Below, in pieces: positions 1 to 10,856 of a stretch of DNA of 41,305 bases (position 1 is the first letter of the stretch; the number at the start of each line of letters is the position of its first letter). The stretch is from Chloroflexota bacterium (GTDB lineage: Bacteria > Chloroflexota > Anaerolineae > J102). Both the position numbers and the translations under genes were made by a program. Below the pieces are notes generated by a model. That model did no database searches, had not been told where the DNA came from, and was given only the letters and a program-made list of their open reading frames with translations. The stretch is from positions 1 to 41,305 of the forward strand of contig JAADFV010000396.1 in the NCBI GenBank assembly GCA_013152695.1. The letters run 5' to 3'.

Positions 1-132
1 AGACGGCGCCGCCTCCAACCGGCCTGGTTTTCTGGGTTACTGGTTTACAGGGTTACTGTGCTGCGGGTCTACATTGATGTCAATCTGTATCTTATTTACG
101 AAGTAGTCATTTAATCCGAAATTCGCATTACT

Positions 133-1800
133 TTACGGTGCACCCACCACCCAAATCTCAGTATGGGGGGCGCCGGAACGCTCGCGGATGACCGCCAAAG
201 TTTGTAAAGGAATGTGCTCGGCCGCGGCCACGGCCTCCAGGGCCTCTCGCCGCCCGGGGAAATTGGTGCGATCAGGGGCGTGGAGCAAGAAAACGGTGCC
301 CGGCTGGTGTAAGAGCGGGCGTACGCGGTCGGGAAAAGCAGCGTCGGGGTGGTCGTAGGGTTCGTAACCAAAGATCTCGATTGGATTAACCTGACCTTTC
401 GAGATCAGAATCAGAGGTGCATCGAAACCCCAATCGAGCGCATAAGGCTGGGTAATGCCATTGGCCTGTAAGGTAGCTGCCAGGCGATAGGAAGCATCAG
501 AGTGATCGGCGTAGCCCCCTGAAGCGGTCAGAGCCTGATGATAGTGAATGTCGGCCTGGAGGGCACTACCCCCCAACAGCAACACAAACCCAGCCGTCAC
601 AACTAATCGCCAGCGCCGCTCAGGCAAGCCCTGCACAAGCACATCGAGGCCAGCGGCAGTGGCCATGGCCAAAAAGGGAGAGAACAGAGCTAAATGTGTG
701 TACCAAAGTGCGGTGGGGGTCAGCGGAGTTTGTAGCAACAACAGAAAAATAAAGGCATAAAAGAAAAGGGCACGCAAACTCCGCTTTCTGAATTCAGGAT
801 CATGACGACGCCATATCAGTGCCACAAGAATCAGAGCGAATCCCAGAAACCAGGCAGGCTGAGCCAACGCATCACGGAAATTGCCGCCCAAATACCAAAA
901 ATGATCCCCCCGCAAGAAATCTGCCAACTGCCGCCAGCGTTCTGCCAAATTATGCCAGTAATCGGTATTTTCCACACCGTAGTAGGTCTGTCCCAGGGTT
1001 TTGGTGAAAAAGGCAAAGGTAGCGCCGGTCTTAATGTTGAACAGAATGAAAGGACTGAGGCCCAGCAAGAAAGCTGCCAGGGCACCGGCAAGAGCGCCTG
1101 GACTCAAGAGTTTGCGCACGGATAGGCGGGGCGAGCTCCGCAATTGCAGTGGCTTCCGTAGCAGCCAAAGGAAGGGCAAAAGTACAAGCAGGGCCAACAA
1201 GGGCCACAACATGATGAATTTGGCCCACAAACCCAATCCTGCGGCAAATGCCGTTAAAAACCACCAGCGTAAATGCCCGGTTCGTAGTAAACGCCATAGC
1301 GCCAACAAAATGACCAGGGTCAGAGCGATGGTGGTGTTGGTAACGTAGATCCCCTGGCGAGTAAAGAAGATAAAAGAGGGTTGGGTGGCAAGGAGAAAGG
1401 CTGTGATCACAGCGGCGTGAGGGCCAATGACTTCCCGCGTAAAACGATAGCTGAGCCACAAAATGGCAGCACCGACGGTGATGGGCCACAGCCGCATCAT
1501 AGCCACACTAATGCCGCCGATCTTGAAATACAGCCAAAGCATATAGCTGTTCAAGGCGCCGACGTAGTCCACGATCATCAAAGGCAAGTCTTTGCCCCCT
1601 ACTTTGATTACCGCTTGCCGGTGTGCTTCGACCGGCAGCCCCTGGATGAGCTGGACTGCCGGTTTGGCTTCGACCGCTTCGTCGTAATTAGGGCCGGGCA
1701 GATCGATTTGATAAAGGGTGAGACCCAGGTAGATGAGCAGGGCCAGCAAGAAAAGCAAGGGCGAGGGGTCACGCCTCAGAGCAGTACGCAGAGTAGTCAC
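133..1800 (-). CDS. GT39-type membrane glycosyltransferase
   Basis: This 555-aa protein is very hydrophobic, with about ten or more predicted membrane helices separated by short loops. The first helix (about residues 14-32) is followed by an extracytoplasmic loop carrying an acidic D40-E41 pair. That is the usual place of the catalytic acidic pair in the ArnT/PMT (GT39/GT83) family, which moves sugars from polyprenyl-phosphate donors onto lipids or proteins on the outer face of the membrane. No acceptor can be inferred. The start is a GTG four bases after the stop of the upstream FecR-like gene, and no Shine-Dalgarno sequence is visible, so translational coupling is likely. It is the last gene of a four-gene minus-strand cluster. 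The family call is fairly firm; the specific function is unknown. Confidence 0.8.
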   Translation of the reverse strand: MTTLRTALRRDPSPLLFLLALLIYLGLTLYQIDLPGPNYDEAVEAKPAVQLIQGLPVEAHRQAVIKVGGKDLPLMIVDYVGALNSYMLWLYFKIGGISVAMMRLWPITVGAAILWLSYRFTREVIGPHAAVITAFLLATQPSFIFFTRQGIYVTNTTIALTLVILLALWRLLRTGHLRWWFLTAFAAGLGLWAKFIMLWPLLALLVLLPFLWLLRKPLQLRSSPRLSVRKLLSPGALAGALAAFLLGLSPFILFNIKTGATFAFFTKTLGQTYYGVENTDYWHNLAERWRQLADFLRGDHFWYLGGNFRDALAQPAWFLGFALILVALIWRRHDPEFRKRSLRALFFYAFIFLLLLQTPLTPTALWYTHLALFSPFLAMATAAGLDVLVQGLPERRWRLVVTAGFVLLLGGSALQADIHYHQALTASGGYADHSDASYRLAATLQANGITQPYALDWGFDAPLILISKGQVNPIEIFGYEPYDHPDAAFPDRVRPLLHQPGTVFLLHAPDRTNFPGRREALEAVAAAEHIPLQTLAVIRERSGAPHTEIWVVGAP

Positions 1801-1804
1801 AGTT

Positions 1805-3061
1805 TTATTTGGCGATCAGCTCGATACCAGAAACCTGGCTACGATAATTGTGACCGCTGGCATAGACGCGAATACTGGTCACTTTTTGGGGACGAGGGAA
1901 GGTTTCACTGTTGAGAAAATCTGGGGACTCGTACTCATACCAGACGAAATTAGGAATTTTCTCACCGTCACGAATCGGCCAATTGGCCACGGGATCGACG
2001 GCATAGAAACCGTGTGTCCAGAATTGGGGATTACCATCGATATCGATGAAGTCGATACGCACCATGAGCGGGAATTCCGAAGACTGTATGCCGCCTCCGG
2101 GCAGACTTTGGCTGATGAGTCGTACATCCAGGCGTAAATTCAGAGAATCGAAATCGAGTACATCGACGTCGAGTTGCTGGCGGATGGCTGTTTCTGTATG
2201 AATATCTTCCTCGCCTTCACGCACAAAATAGGCAGCCATACGACCACCGCTTTCCACCAAGGTTACGGTACCGGAGGCGACACTGCTTGGATCACGGGCA
2301 TCTACCACGGTTTCTACTTCCCAGGTGCCGGCGAGGGGCTGGGAGAAATCGCCGTTGCGCACGAAATTCCGGGAGCTGGCTTCAGGCAAGGAGGGCGGTT
2401 GGCCCAGTGGCACCACTGTACGCCGCCGGTTGGAAAGCATCACCACGCGATTTTGCGCCGATACTTCGGCCGAACCGCTGCGCACACTGACTTCGGTGCT
2501 GTCATTGCTGACGGCGATGGCCACGCTACCATTTTGCAGGCGGATGACGGCATGAGGGGTGGTGATGATGATAACCAATTCACGGTCACCGACAGCATCA
2601 CCCGTGACTCGCGCCCGCCCTACATTGAGACGAACATCGATTTCGTCGGGGTTGGGGCTGAGAGAGAAGCGCGGGGTGCGCGCCTTCACGAAGAGCAAGT
2701 CGCTATTGCTGCGTAACTGGATGGTTGCGAGACTATCACTGGCGTTGGCAGAAGTGTAGATGGAAACATTGGCGCGGGCACTGTCATCGGTACGAATGAC
2801 CTGACCTTCACGCAAAGGCACGGCACCCAGCACAGGCGTGGTCGAATTATCGGTACTATCGATTATCAGTGGTGTGCCGGCAATGGTTTCGACCTGGGTC
2901 AGGCGATGTTCGGTGGCATTATAAAGGTACCAACGAATCGACAAGGGTATGCCAATGAGCAATACAAGAAAAATAATAAAGGCAGACCAAAGGATGATCC
3001 AGGCCTGTCGACCGACGGATTCGTAGGAATTGGGAGATGAAGCGAGAGTTGTATTTGTCAT
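1805..3061 (-). CDS. FecR-domain membrane-anchored protein
   Basis: This 418-aa protein has a short cytoplasmic N-terminus, a single membrane helix at about residues 20-42, and a large extracytoplasmic part. Residues of about 75-200 resemble a FecR domain: beta-rich, with an LREGQ-type turn followed by repeated 'vrsGsaeV' strands. FecR domains act in sigma-factor signalling in some bacteria, but in stand-alone proteins they are general extracytoplasmic modules. The C-terminal half (from about residue 235, beginning NGDFSQPLAGTWEV) looks like a carbohydrate-binding jelly-roll (CBM4/9 or galactose-binding-like). No sigma factor is adjacent. The gene lies 10 bp after acylphosphatase and 4 bp before the glycosyltransferase. 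A role in cell-envelope sensing or sugar binding is inference. Confidence 0.7.
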   Translation of the reverse strand: MTNTTLASSPNSYESVGRQAWIILWSAFIIFLVLLIGIPLSIRWYLYNATEHRLTQVETIAGTPLIIDSTDNSTTPVLGAVPLREGQVIRTDDSARANVSIYTSANASDSLATIQLRSNSDLLFVKARTPRFSLSPNPDEIDVRLNVGRARVTGDAVGDRELVIIITTPHAVIRLQNGSVAIAVSNDSTEVSVRSGSAEVSAQNRVVMLSNRRRTVVPLGQPPSLPEASSRNFVRNGDFSQPLAGTWEVETVVDARDPSSVASGTVTLVESGGRMAAYFVREGEEDIHTETAIRQQLDVDVLDFDSLNLRLDVRLISQSLPGGGIQSSEFPLMVRIDFIDIDGNPQFWTHGFYAVDPVANWPIRDGEKIPNFVWYEYESPDFLNSETFPRPQKVTSIRVYASGHNYRSQVSGIELIAK

Positions 3062-3071
3062 GTCAAGTCAA

Positions 3072-3347
3072 TCAAATGATATCGAAAGAAGCAAAGGAAC
3101 CACTTGCTTCCGACCAACTGACCTCGACTCGATCCACGTGTGCCAAGGGTGGGCCCACTTTGAGTTGTTCGAGAAAGGCTTCGAGTTGGTCGGCGTTTCC
3201 TTCGGCAACGACTTCGACATAGCGTTTCGGGAAGTAGACGTTGCGCACTGTGCCGGTAATACCGTAGAGCTGTGCCTGATTGAGAACAAAGACGCGGAAT
3301 CCCACGCCCTGTACTCGACCATAAATCTGGGCATATAATCGTTTCAT
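3072..3347 (-). CDS. acyP: Acylphosphatase
   Basis: This 91-aa protein matches the full acylphosphatase family length. It hydrolyses the carboxyl-phosphate bond of acylphosphates in the cytosol. The active-site segment GRVQGVGFR (residues 10-18) supplies the phosphate-binding loop and Arg18, and Asn36 in VRN is the second catalytic residue. The ATG at 3347 is preceded by a purine-rich GAGGAATGA ribosome-binding site. Longer upstream extensions of the frame run into the TPR gene and have no family similarity. It starts 4 bp after the TPR gene's stop, so the two are probably translated from one message. Confidence 0.9.
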   Translation of the reverse strand: MKRLYAQIYGRVQGVGFRVFVLNQAQLYGITGTVRNVYFPKRYVEVVAEGNADQLEAFLEQLKVGPPLAHVDRVEVSWSEASGSFASFDII

Positions 3348-3351
3348 ACAA

Positions 3352-3867
3352 TCATTCCTCCTCTTGAGCAAGCGCCTGGCGGGCCTTTTCCAAAAGACGG
3401 GCGGCGTCGCGATCAGCCGGATTGGCACGCAAAGCGGCTTCGAACCAGGAGACTGCCTGGGGCCAGTCTTGGCGCTCGGCATAGATGAGGGCGATGTTGT
3501 AGTGGGCGCTGGTCGCAACCGGATTGATTTCAATCGCCTTTTTGTAGGCCTCGATGGCCTTTTCCTGCCGGGAATATGAGGAAATTTCGAGTCGACCGAG
3601 ATAGGCCGCGGCCAAATTAAGCCATAAGTTGGCTTGCTCAGGATACTTGGTCACAGCTTTTTCCAACAAGGCCACAGCTCTACTCCATTTGGCGTTCATA
3701 ATCAAGGCGCCCCCCAGGCTTACCAAGATATCAGGATCATCGGGAAGAAGCTGGTAAGCACGTTGCAGAAGAGGCAGGGCTTCACCAAAACGTTGGGCGC
3801 GCATAAGCCGAGCTCCTTCGTTGAGAAGCTCAAAGGCTTGTTTTTGCGAATCTTGTGGTGTGGTCAT
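3352..3867 (-). CDS. TPR-repeat protein
   Basis: This 171-aa protein consists almost entirely of tetratricopeptide repeats. About four 34-residue units can be seen, with the typical W/L-G-Y-A-F-A-P spacing, for example a unit ending in A-IEINP and another ending in ALRANPADRDA. TPR domains are protein-protein adaptors; the partner is not evident. I prefer the ATG at 3867 (MTTPQDSQ) because the repeats begin just after it. An ATG at 3921 in the same frame, preceded by a weak AGGACG, would add 18 residues without repeat character. It is the first gene of the minus-strand cluster leading into acylphosphatase. Confidence 0.8.
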   Translation of the reverse strand: MTTPQDSQKQAFELLNEGARLMRAQRFGEALPLLQRAYQLLPDDPDILVSLGGALIMNAKWSRAVALLEKAVTKYPEQANLWLNLAAAYLGRLEISSYSRQEKAIEAYKKAIEINPVATSAHYNIALIYAERQDWPQAVSWFEAALRANPADRDAARLLEKARQALAQEEE

Positions 3868-4040
3868 GGGGAGGAAGGGGGGAGCAGAGAGCAGGCAGAA
3901 GGAAGTAGGTGGGTATTGCATCGTCCTGACATATGTTTACACTCCACCGATCAACAAGGAGTGAAAACTGTAAGATAGCGAAAGAAGTTTATAAGCGTTC
4001 TAGTGAGGCATTCCCAATCTTGGGATACCAAGAATGCTCA

Positions 4041-4964
4041 TCATTGCAACCACATAAGGAGAATGGGGAGGGTGACCATGCTGGCGACAGTCGTGGAGAA
4101 CACGGCACCAGCGACAAAATCGGGAGCAGCCTGGAATTCGTTGCTGAGAACGATGGAATTGACGGCCGTGGGCATCGATGCTTGCAAGACGGCGACAGCG
4201 TGGGAAACGCCACGCAATCCGACCAGATGAGCCAAACCCATGGCAACTCCTGGTCCGCCCAGCATACGCAAGGCGGTAAGGCGTGATACCGGCATGAGAT
4301 GAGAACGTCGCGAGGTCTGTGCCAGGGACATCCCTAAAACGATCAGAAAGACAGGAATGGCCGCTTTACCAGCGCCCTCGAGCATGCTCATAATGGCGCC
4401 ATTAGGAGCAACGCCACTCTGGCGACTGAGCAGACCGAGGATGGTTGCCCAGACAACAGGTGTCTTAAGCGTACGTTGCAAGGCTACAAGACCGCTGCCA
4501 TCGCCACGAGCAAAGAGATAGACGCTGATAGTCGTGGCGACCAGGGAATTGAAGGTGTAAAGTACAAGAGCATAGCCAAAACCTTGCTGGCCAAAGGCAA
4601 ACAGGTTCAGAGGAAGACCATAATTTCCGTTGTTAAGGAGGATGGTGGTGGCAACAAAGGCGTGACCGAGATGCCCCTTGTATTGCCAGCGTTTTGTGAG
4701 GTAGAAGGCAATGCCGCCCATGACGGCCATGTCAAGGGCTGCAAAAATAAGACTACGCTGCGTGATCGCCCGATCGAACTGGAGATTGACGAGAGAGGTG
4801 TAGATGAGGCTTGGGGCGAGAATGTAGAAAACAATACGTGAAACCGAACGAACATCGATGGGGAGTCGCCGGCGTAGCAGGTAGCCAGCGCCGGCCATCA
4901 ACACGATGGGGGCCAGCACCTGCAAAAGAACCTGGCCCAACGATGGCAGCCATGGGCCGTTCAT
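4041..4964 (-). CDS. AEC-family transporter (auxin efflux carrier-like permease)
   Basis: This 307-aa integral membrane protein has about ten predicted helices in two five-helix halves. The N-terminal helix reads LLQVLAPIVLMAGAGYLLRR, typical of bacterial members of the auxin efflux carrier (AEC) family. Later segments such as NNGNYGLPL and the C-terminal VLQASMPTAVNS also match conserved AEC positions. Bacterial AEC proteins export or import small organic acids, malate being the best-known case; the substrate here cannot be read from sequence. The start ATG overlaps the stop of the upstream HEAT-repeat gene by 4 bp (ATGA), so the two are translationally coupled. Confidence 0.88.
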   Translation of the reverse strand: MNGPWLPSLGQVLLQVLAPIVLMAGAGYLLRRRLPIDVRSVSRIVFYILAPSLIYTSLVNLQFDRAITQRSLIFAALDMAVMGGIAFYLTKRWQYKGHLGHAFVATTILLNNGNYGLPLNLFAFGQQGFGYALVLYTFNSLVATTISVYLFARGDGSGLVALQRTLKTPVVWATILGLLSRQSGVAPNGAIMSMLEGAGKAAIPVFLIVLGMSLAQTSRRSHLMPVSRLTALRMLGGPGVAMGLAHLVGLRGVSHAVAVLQASMPTAVNSIVLSNEFQAAPDFVAGAVFSTTVASMVTLPILLMWLQ

Positions 4965-6007
4965 GACCGTAGCCAGTCATCACGTTCTTCGAGCAATTGG
5001 CGGATTTCTGCTTCCAGAGGGTCCTCGAAAAACTCATCCTCCAGGAAGTCTTCGCTCCAACCACTCTCTTCCAAAATTTCGTTGATCAGGTCGTGAATGG
5101 GGCCCTCGCTCAAATAACTTTCTTCGAGAGCAGCTTCGGCGGCAGTGACACTGGCCTCGTCATCCCAGCCTGTAATCCATTCCAGGGCTTTGCGTGCTTC
5201 GCTGCCGCCAATTTGCCCCAAAGCTTCGATTGCAGCCAGACGTACCTCGAGATCAAGCTCTTGTTCGAGAAGACGGGCGATCTGGGTCACCGCCCCTCGC
5301 ACTTCCAACAACCCCAACGCCCGTACTGCTTCCAGCCGCAGCGCCGGCGCGGCATGGTGTAATCCTTCCAGCAAATAGGGTGTCCAGCGTTGGTCAGCAT
5401 TCTGGCCCATGGCATAGAGGGCACTCGAACGCATATCGAGATCGTCAGAATAGAAGGCATTTTCGATCATGGTCTCGATATCGGCATCACTGCAAGTAGC
5501 AATACTTTCGAGGGCACGGCGACGTACATGCACATGTTCCTGGGGATCATGAAAGCAGCGGCGCAGGATGGCTTTCACGGTTTCGGTGTGGCGGGGATCG
5601 ATCTTCTCGACTTCGCCGAGATAGACGAAGCGACCGAGGGCACTGGCCGCGGCAGCGCGTACTTCATATTCATCATCCTGCTCGAGCAGGCGACAAAGCT
5701 CAGGAATGAGATGCAGCCTATCTTCTTCCCACAAACCCTCGATGGCGAGTACCCGAGTTTGTGGATCTTCTTCATGCAAAAGGGTAAAAAAGATGTTCCG
5801 AAAATCGAATTCGATATGTTCTTCGGCCATCTCTGTCAGAGCCTGAAGGAATTCGAGGCGGCGGAACGCAGGCAGAACTTGCCATCCCTGGCGGAATTGC
5901 TGAAGTTCGGACGTATTAAGATCGGTGAGAATACTCAATTGCTGATAACCAAGGGGTTTTTGTGGGTCTTGAAGATGGGTGAAGAGAGGAGAGAGATCGC
6001 GAGTCAT
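4961..6007 (-). CDS. HEAT-repeat protein
   Basis: This 348-aa soluble protein contains about six HEAT / PBS-lyase-type repeats between about residues 80 and 290. Each is around 30 residues, with VRaaAaeALG-like second helices (EVRAAAASALGRF, ALRLEAVRALGLL, EVRLAAIEALGQI). The last 50 residues are strongly acidic (Glu/Asp-rich) and contain no repeat. HEAT repeats form curved scaffolds that bind other proteins; no catalytic residues are visible. The start is ATG at 6007 with no clear Shine-Dalgarno sequence. It is the middle gene between the zinc-ribbon/LysM protein and the AEC transporter. Function unknown. Confidence 0.8.
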   Translation of the reverse strand: MTRDLSPLFTHLQDPQKPLGYQQLSILTDLNTSELQQFRQGWQVLPAFRRLEFLQALTEMAEEHIEFDFRNIFFTLLHEEDPQTRVLAIEGLWEEDRLHLIPELCRLLEQDDEYEVRAAAASALGRFVYLGEVEKIDPRHTETVKAILRRCFHDPQEHVHVRRRALESIATCSDADIETMIENAFYSDDLDMRSSALYAMGQNADQRWTPYLLEGLHHAAPALRLEAVRALGLLEVRGAVTQIARLLEQELDLEVRLAAIEALGQIGGSEARKALEWITGWDDEASVTAAEAALEESYLSEGPIHDLINEILEESGWSEDFLEDEFFEDPLEAEIRQLLEERDDWLRS

Positions 6008-6029
6008 AAGGCTTCATGAGAAAAGGGAT

Positions 6030-7397
6030 TTAGTTCCAGAAGAACCGCCGTTGCTGGCTGGGGGGCGATACCGGCGAGGAAGTGACGATACCGTCATTGT
6101 TACGGGTGACACGGGCCGCCTGAATATACCAGACATAGCCACGACCGTATTCGGCGGGAGCCTGTCCAAATAGCCAGGCGGGAACGGTGTACTGGGCAGC
6201 GGTACCCACGGCTTCTTCGACACGCCACTGGATGTCGTCGACGCCTTGGCCCGTGATAATGCCGATATGAACGATGTTTTCGACGCCAGAAGGTAAGCCT
6301 TCGGGATTACGCCAGCGAAGTTCGATGGGAGTGCCGGTGCCATGATAGGCGGCATTATCGGTCGGGTCCACAAGCTGGGGGGCACTCAAAGAAATGGCCG
6401 GTGTTGGGGTGGCGACGGGAGTGGGGGTAGACGTCGGTGGTCGCGGCGTGGGTGTTGGAGGCACGTAGCCAGGCGGGGGAATGCGTAATTTCTGGTTGAC
6501 ACGGAGAGCGGCCGGATCAGCGATGTTATTGTAGGCCATCAAGGCCTTGACAGAAACATCGAACTCGGTGGCAATGGCAATGAGGGTATCGCCAGGCTTC
6601 ACACGATAAGTGCCGGGTTGATTAGTGGCAGTGGGCGTCGCTGTAGCAACTTTGGCTGTGGCAGTCACTGTAGCGGTCTTGTTCCCGGCCGCGACAGGTA
6701 TGACGGTTGTCGTTGTTGGAGTACTTGCCGTTAGTGTCGGACTAGGGGTATCGGTTGGCACTGCCGTCGGTTGGGGAATACGAAGTTCTTGATCAACCTG
6801 GAGGGAATCGGGATCGGTGATATTGTTGTAAGCCAACAGCTCGGCTAAATCGATATCAAATTGAAGAGCAATGGCTATGGCAGTGTCACCTGGCCTGACA
6901 ATGTAGGTAATAGCACTGGGTGTAGGCGAGGTGAGAGCAATGGTTGTAGCTGTAGGCGAAGGAGAAGCGGTGGGTGTAGCTGCAACCGTTGGTGGTAGAG
7001 TAGGTATGGGGATGGTAGGGAGTGCGGCAACAGGGAGAGGTGTGGAAGTGGGCTGAGGAATGGGTGTGCTGGTCGGCGGTGGAGGCAAAGTGGCGGGAGG
7101 GGGGAGTAAAGCGATCAAACTGGAGCCGATGCGATTGAGTGCCTGCCAGCCATTGCCCAGGCTCAGCCACAAGAGTAATAAAACGAGAACAACCGCTACG
7201 GCCAAAGGACGATCGGGGCGCCACGCCTCGAGACGCCGGCCACAATGGGGACATATTGTGAGATCCGAAGAAGCACGCTGATGGCAGTATCGACAACGGA
7301 TAATCTTCGGTGGCTTATCGAGATCAGCCCCGCAATAGGGGCAAATATGGGTGTCCTGGGGAACAGGCCGACCGCAACGGCGACAGGTGTGAGTCAT
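6030..7397 (-). CDS. Double zinc-ribbon, LysM-repeat membrane protein
   Basis: This 455-aa protein has an unusual domain order. Residues 1-60 hold two zinc ribbons, CRRCG...CPYCG and CRYCH...CPHCG. One membrane helix follows at about 68-85. Next is a long Thr/Pro-rich linker, then two LysM domains (TYIVRPGDT... and TYRVKPGDT..., each about 45 residues and ending in LRIP) joined by another Thr/Pro-rich stretch. The last 100 residues are an Ig/FN3-like beta domain. LysM domains bind N-acetylglucosamine-containing polymers such as peptidoglycan, so the outer part probably contacts the wall while the ribbons sit in the cytoplasm. I chose ATG 7397; a TTG four codons upstream is the only alternative. 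A promoter lies at 7433-7461. Confidence 0.85.
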   Translation of the reverse strand: MTHTCRRCGRPVPQDTHICPYCGADLDKPPKIIRCRYCHQRASSDLTICPHCGRRLEAWRPDRPLAVAVVLVLLLLWLSLGNGWQALNRIGSSLIALLPPPATLPPPPTSTPIPQPTSTPLPVAALPTIPIPTLPPTVAATPTASPSPTATTIALTSPTPSAITYIVRPGDTAIAIALQFDIDLAELLAYNNITDPDSLQVDQELRIPQPTAVPTDTPSPTLTASTPTTTTVIPVAAGNKTATVTATAKVATATPTATNQPGTYRVKPGDTLIAIATEFDVSVKALMAYNNIADPAALRVNQKLRIPPPGYVPPTPTPRPPTSTPTPVATPTPAISLSAPQLVDPTDNAAYHGTGTPIELRWRNPEGLPSGVENIVHIGIITGQGVDDIQWRVEEAVGTAAQYTVPAWLFGQAPAEYGRGYVWYIQAARVTRNNDGIVTSSPVSPPSQQRRFFWN

Positions 7398-7432
7398 AAA
7401 GGATCGCAAGAATGAAGGTTAATGATATCGCT

Positions 7433-7461
7433 ATTATACTCGCGGATGAAGGGTATGGTAA
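7433..7461 (-). promoter_or_regulatory. Sigma-70-type promoter of the LysM-HEAT-AEC operon
   Basis: Read on the minus strand, TTACCA (7456-7461) is followed after 17 bp by a perfect TATAAT (7433-7438). The expected transcription start, near 7426, would give a leader of about 29 nt before the ATG at 7397. Confidence 0.6.
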
Positions 7462-7609
7462 GTTTTCACAAGCTGATCATGGCCTAGAGCAAGGGAAATG
7501 GCAAATTGTGGCCCGGCGCATAGCCGAGCGCGTTCGGGGCTAGAATAGCGATAAGGCTCCCCAAAACCGGCCGCAAAATGGCCGAGAGGTTTTTGCACAG
7601 ACGATTTCT

Positions 7610-7638
7610 TTGCATGTTTGGTGCCAATATGTTAGACT
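7610..7638 (+). promoter_or_regulatory. Probable promoter of the SAM-riboswitch operon
   Basis: TTGCAT (7610-7615) and TAGACT (7633-7638) are separated by 17 bp, each matching the sigma-70 consensus at four of six positions. The predicted start, near 7645, lies about 30 nt before the SAM-I aptamer, the expected arrangement. The preceding bases 7462-7609 hold no gene that I can see. Confidence 0.45.
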
Positions 7639-7675
7639 CAATTCTTGCGTCTAGCAAACTCTAAACTTTACTGGA

Positions 7676-7794
7676 TTCTCATCCAGAGGAGGCGAGGGAC
7701 CGGCCCGATGATCCTCCGGCAACCGGTTGGAGACTTGTTCTGCAACACTGGTGCCAATTCCGGCAGGTGGCGTGAACACCTGGAAGATGAGAGC
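7676..7794 (+). promoter_or_regulatory. SAM-I riboswitch (S-box) aptamer
   Basis: The class-defining conserved blocks appear in order: CATCCAGAG after the 5' strand of P1, GAGGGACCGGCCCGATGA, CGGCAACC, and GGTGCCAATTCC. A P4-like stem CAGGTG...CACCTG and the closing GATGAGAG follow. P1 pairs TCTCATC (7677-7683) with GATGAGA (7786-7792). SAM-I riboswitches bind S-adenosylmethionine and usually switch off methionine and SAM genes. A strong intrinsic terminator starts 22 nt downstream, and the operon ends in metK, so ligand-induced transcription termination is the expected mechanism. Confidence 0.96.
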
Positions 7795-7815
7795 AAATGC
7801 TCCCCCAGCACCTTC

Positions 7816-7842
7816 CACGCGCCCCGAGGCGCGTGTCTTTTT
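7816..7842 (+). terminator. Intrinsic terminator of the SAM riboswitch
   Basis: An 8-bp GC stem, CACGCGCC (7816-7823) with GGCGCGTG (7828-7835), closes a CCGA tetraloop and is followed by TCTTTTT. It sits between the aptamer and the first gene (ATG at 7899), as expected for a regulated terminator. A possible competing stem is TGGAAG (7781-7786) with CTTCCA (7812-7817), which would use the 3' strand of P1. That pairing is inference. Confidence 0.92.
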
Positions 7843-7898
7843 ATCTGCTACATTCCACTCGATTCTCCCCAGTCTCTCCTTCCCCTTACTTTGCGCCT

Positions 7899-8534
7899 AT
7901 GTCTATTCGGCTTGTGATTTTCGACGTCGACGGCGTTATCAAGGCTTCACCCGATCCTTATGCGTTTCTGCACCGCCATTTTGGTACAGAAGAGAAAGGT
8001 AAACGCTACCTCAACGCCTTTCTCAAGGGTCATATCACTTATTCCGAATTTGCCCGGCTCGATGCCTGGGCCTGGCGCGGGCGAAGTGTGGCCGAAACTC
8101 GTGCGATTTTGCAGATGAATCCCTATGTGCCAGGTGCACACTCCCTCACGAGCGGCCTCAAGCAGCGTCATATTCCCTTCATTTTACTAAGCTCAGGCTT
8201 CGATATCCACGTTAGTGATGTGGCTGCCGATCTTCAGGCAGATGCCTATCTGTGCAATGAACTGGTGCATGACGGCCAAAAATTACTTGGAGATATGCGA
8301 ATTCTCGTCCCTTGGGGCGGCAAAGGCCCCCTTGTCCGCAACATTCTTCGCGAATGGGGCGTTCCTCCCGACCAATGCCTGACCATCGGCGATAGCACTG
8401 CCGATATTCCTGCATTCGAAGAAGTCGGCTACGCTCTCGCCGTACGCCCCAATGATCCGGCTGTTGCGGCCGCAGCCCATGCAGTCTTTCCGGATCTCAC
8501 AGGCGTACTCGATTGGATCGATCGTCAGTCCTAA
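7899..8534 (+). CDS. HAD-superfamily phosphatase (SerB-like)
   Basis: This 211-aa HAD hydrolase has all four motifs: motif I DVDGV near residue 8-12 (nucleophile and acid/base Asp), motif II SSG near residue 104, a Lys near 140 (GGKGP), and motif IV GDSTADIPAF near 166. The helical cap between motifs I and II resembles phosphoserine-phosphatase-type (C1) caps. Motif I ends in G-V rather than the common G-T. The substrate is not evident. Because it leads a SAM-riboswitch operon with a PfkB kinase, ahcY and metK, a nucleotide or sugar-phosphate product of the SAM cycle is a reasonable guess, but only a guess. I place the start at ATG 7899; longer versions would begin in the terminator. Confidence 0.85.
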   Translation: MSIRLVIFDVDGVIKASPDPYAFLHRHFGTEEKGKRYLNAFLKGHITYSEFARLDAWAWRGRSVAETRAILQMNPYVPGAHSLTSGLKQRHIPFILLSSGFDIHVSDVAADLQADAYLCNELVHDGQKLLGDMRILVPWGGKGPLVRNILREWGVPPDQCLTIGDSTADIPAFEEVGYALAVRPNDPAVAAAAHAVFPDLTGVLDWIDRQS

Positions 8535-8570
8535 AGCCTTCCTCCTTCACTCACCCTCACACTTTGCGTT

Positions 8571-10840
<2,270 letters not shown>

Positions 10841-10856
10841 GCTGAAGCCCGTAGCT

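Noticed and set aside
7797..7898. Longer start for the HAD phosphatase
   Set aside because: The extension would be translated from within the riboswitch terminator and adds 34 residues without HAD similarity. The true N-terminus is MSIRLVIFDVDG.
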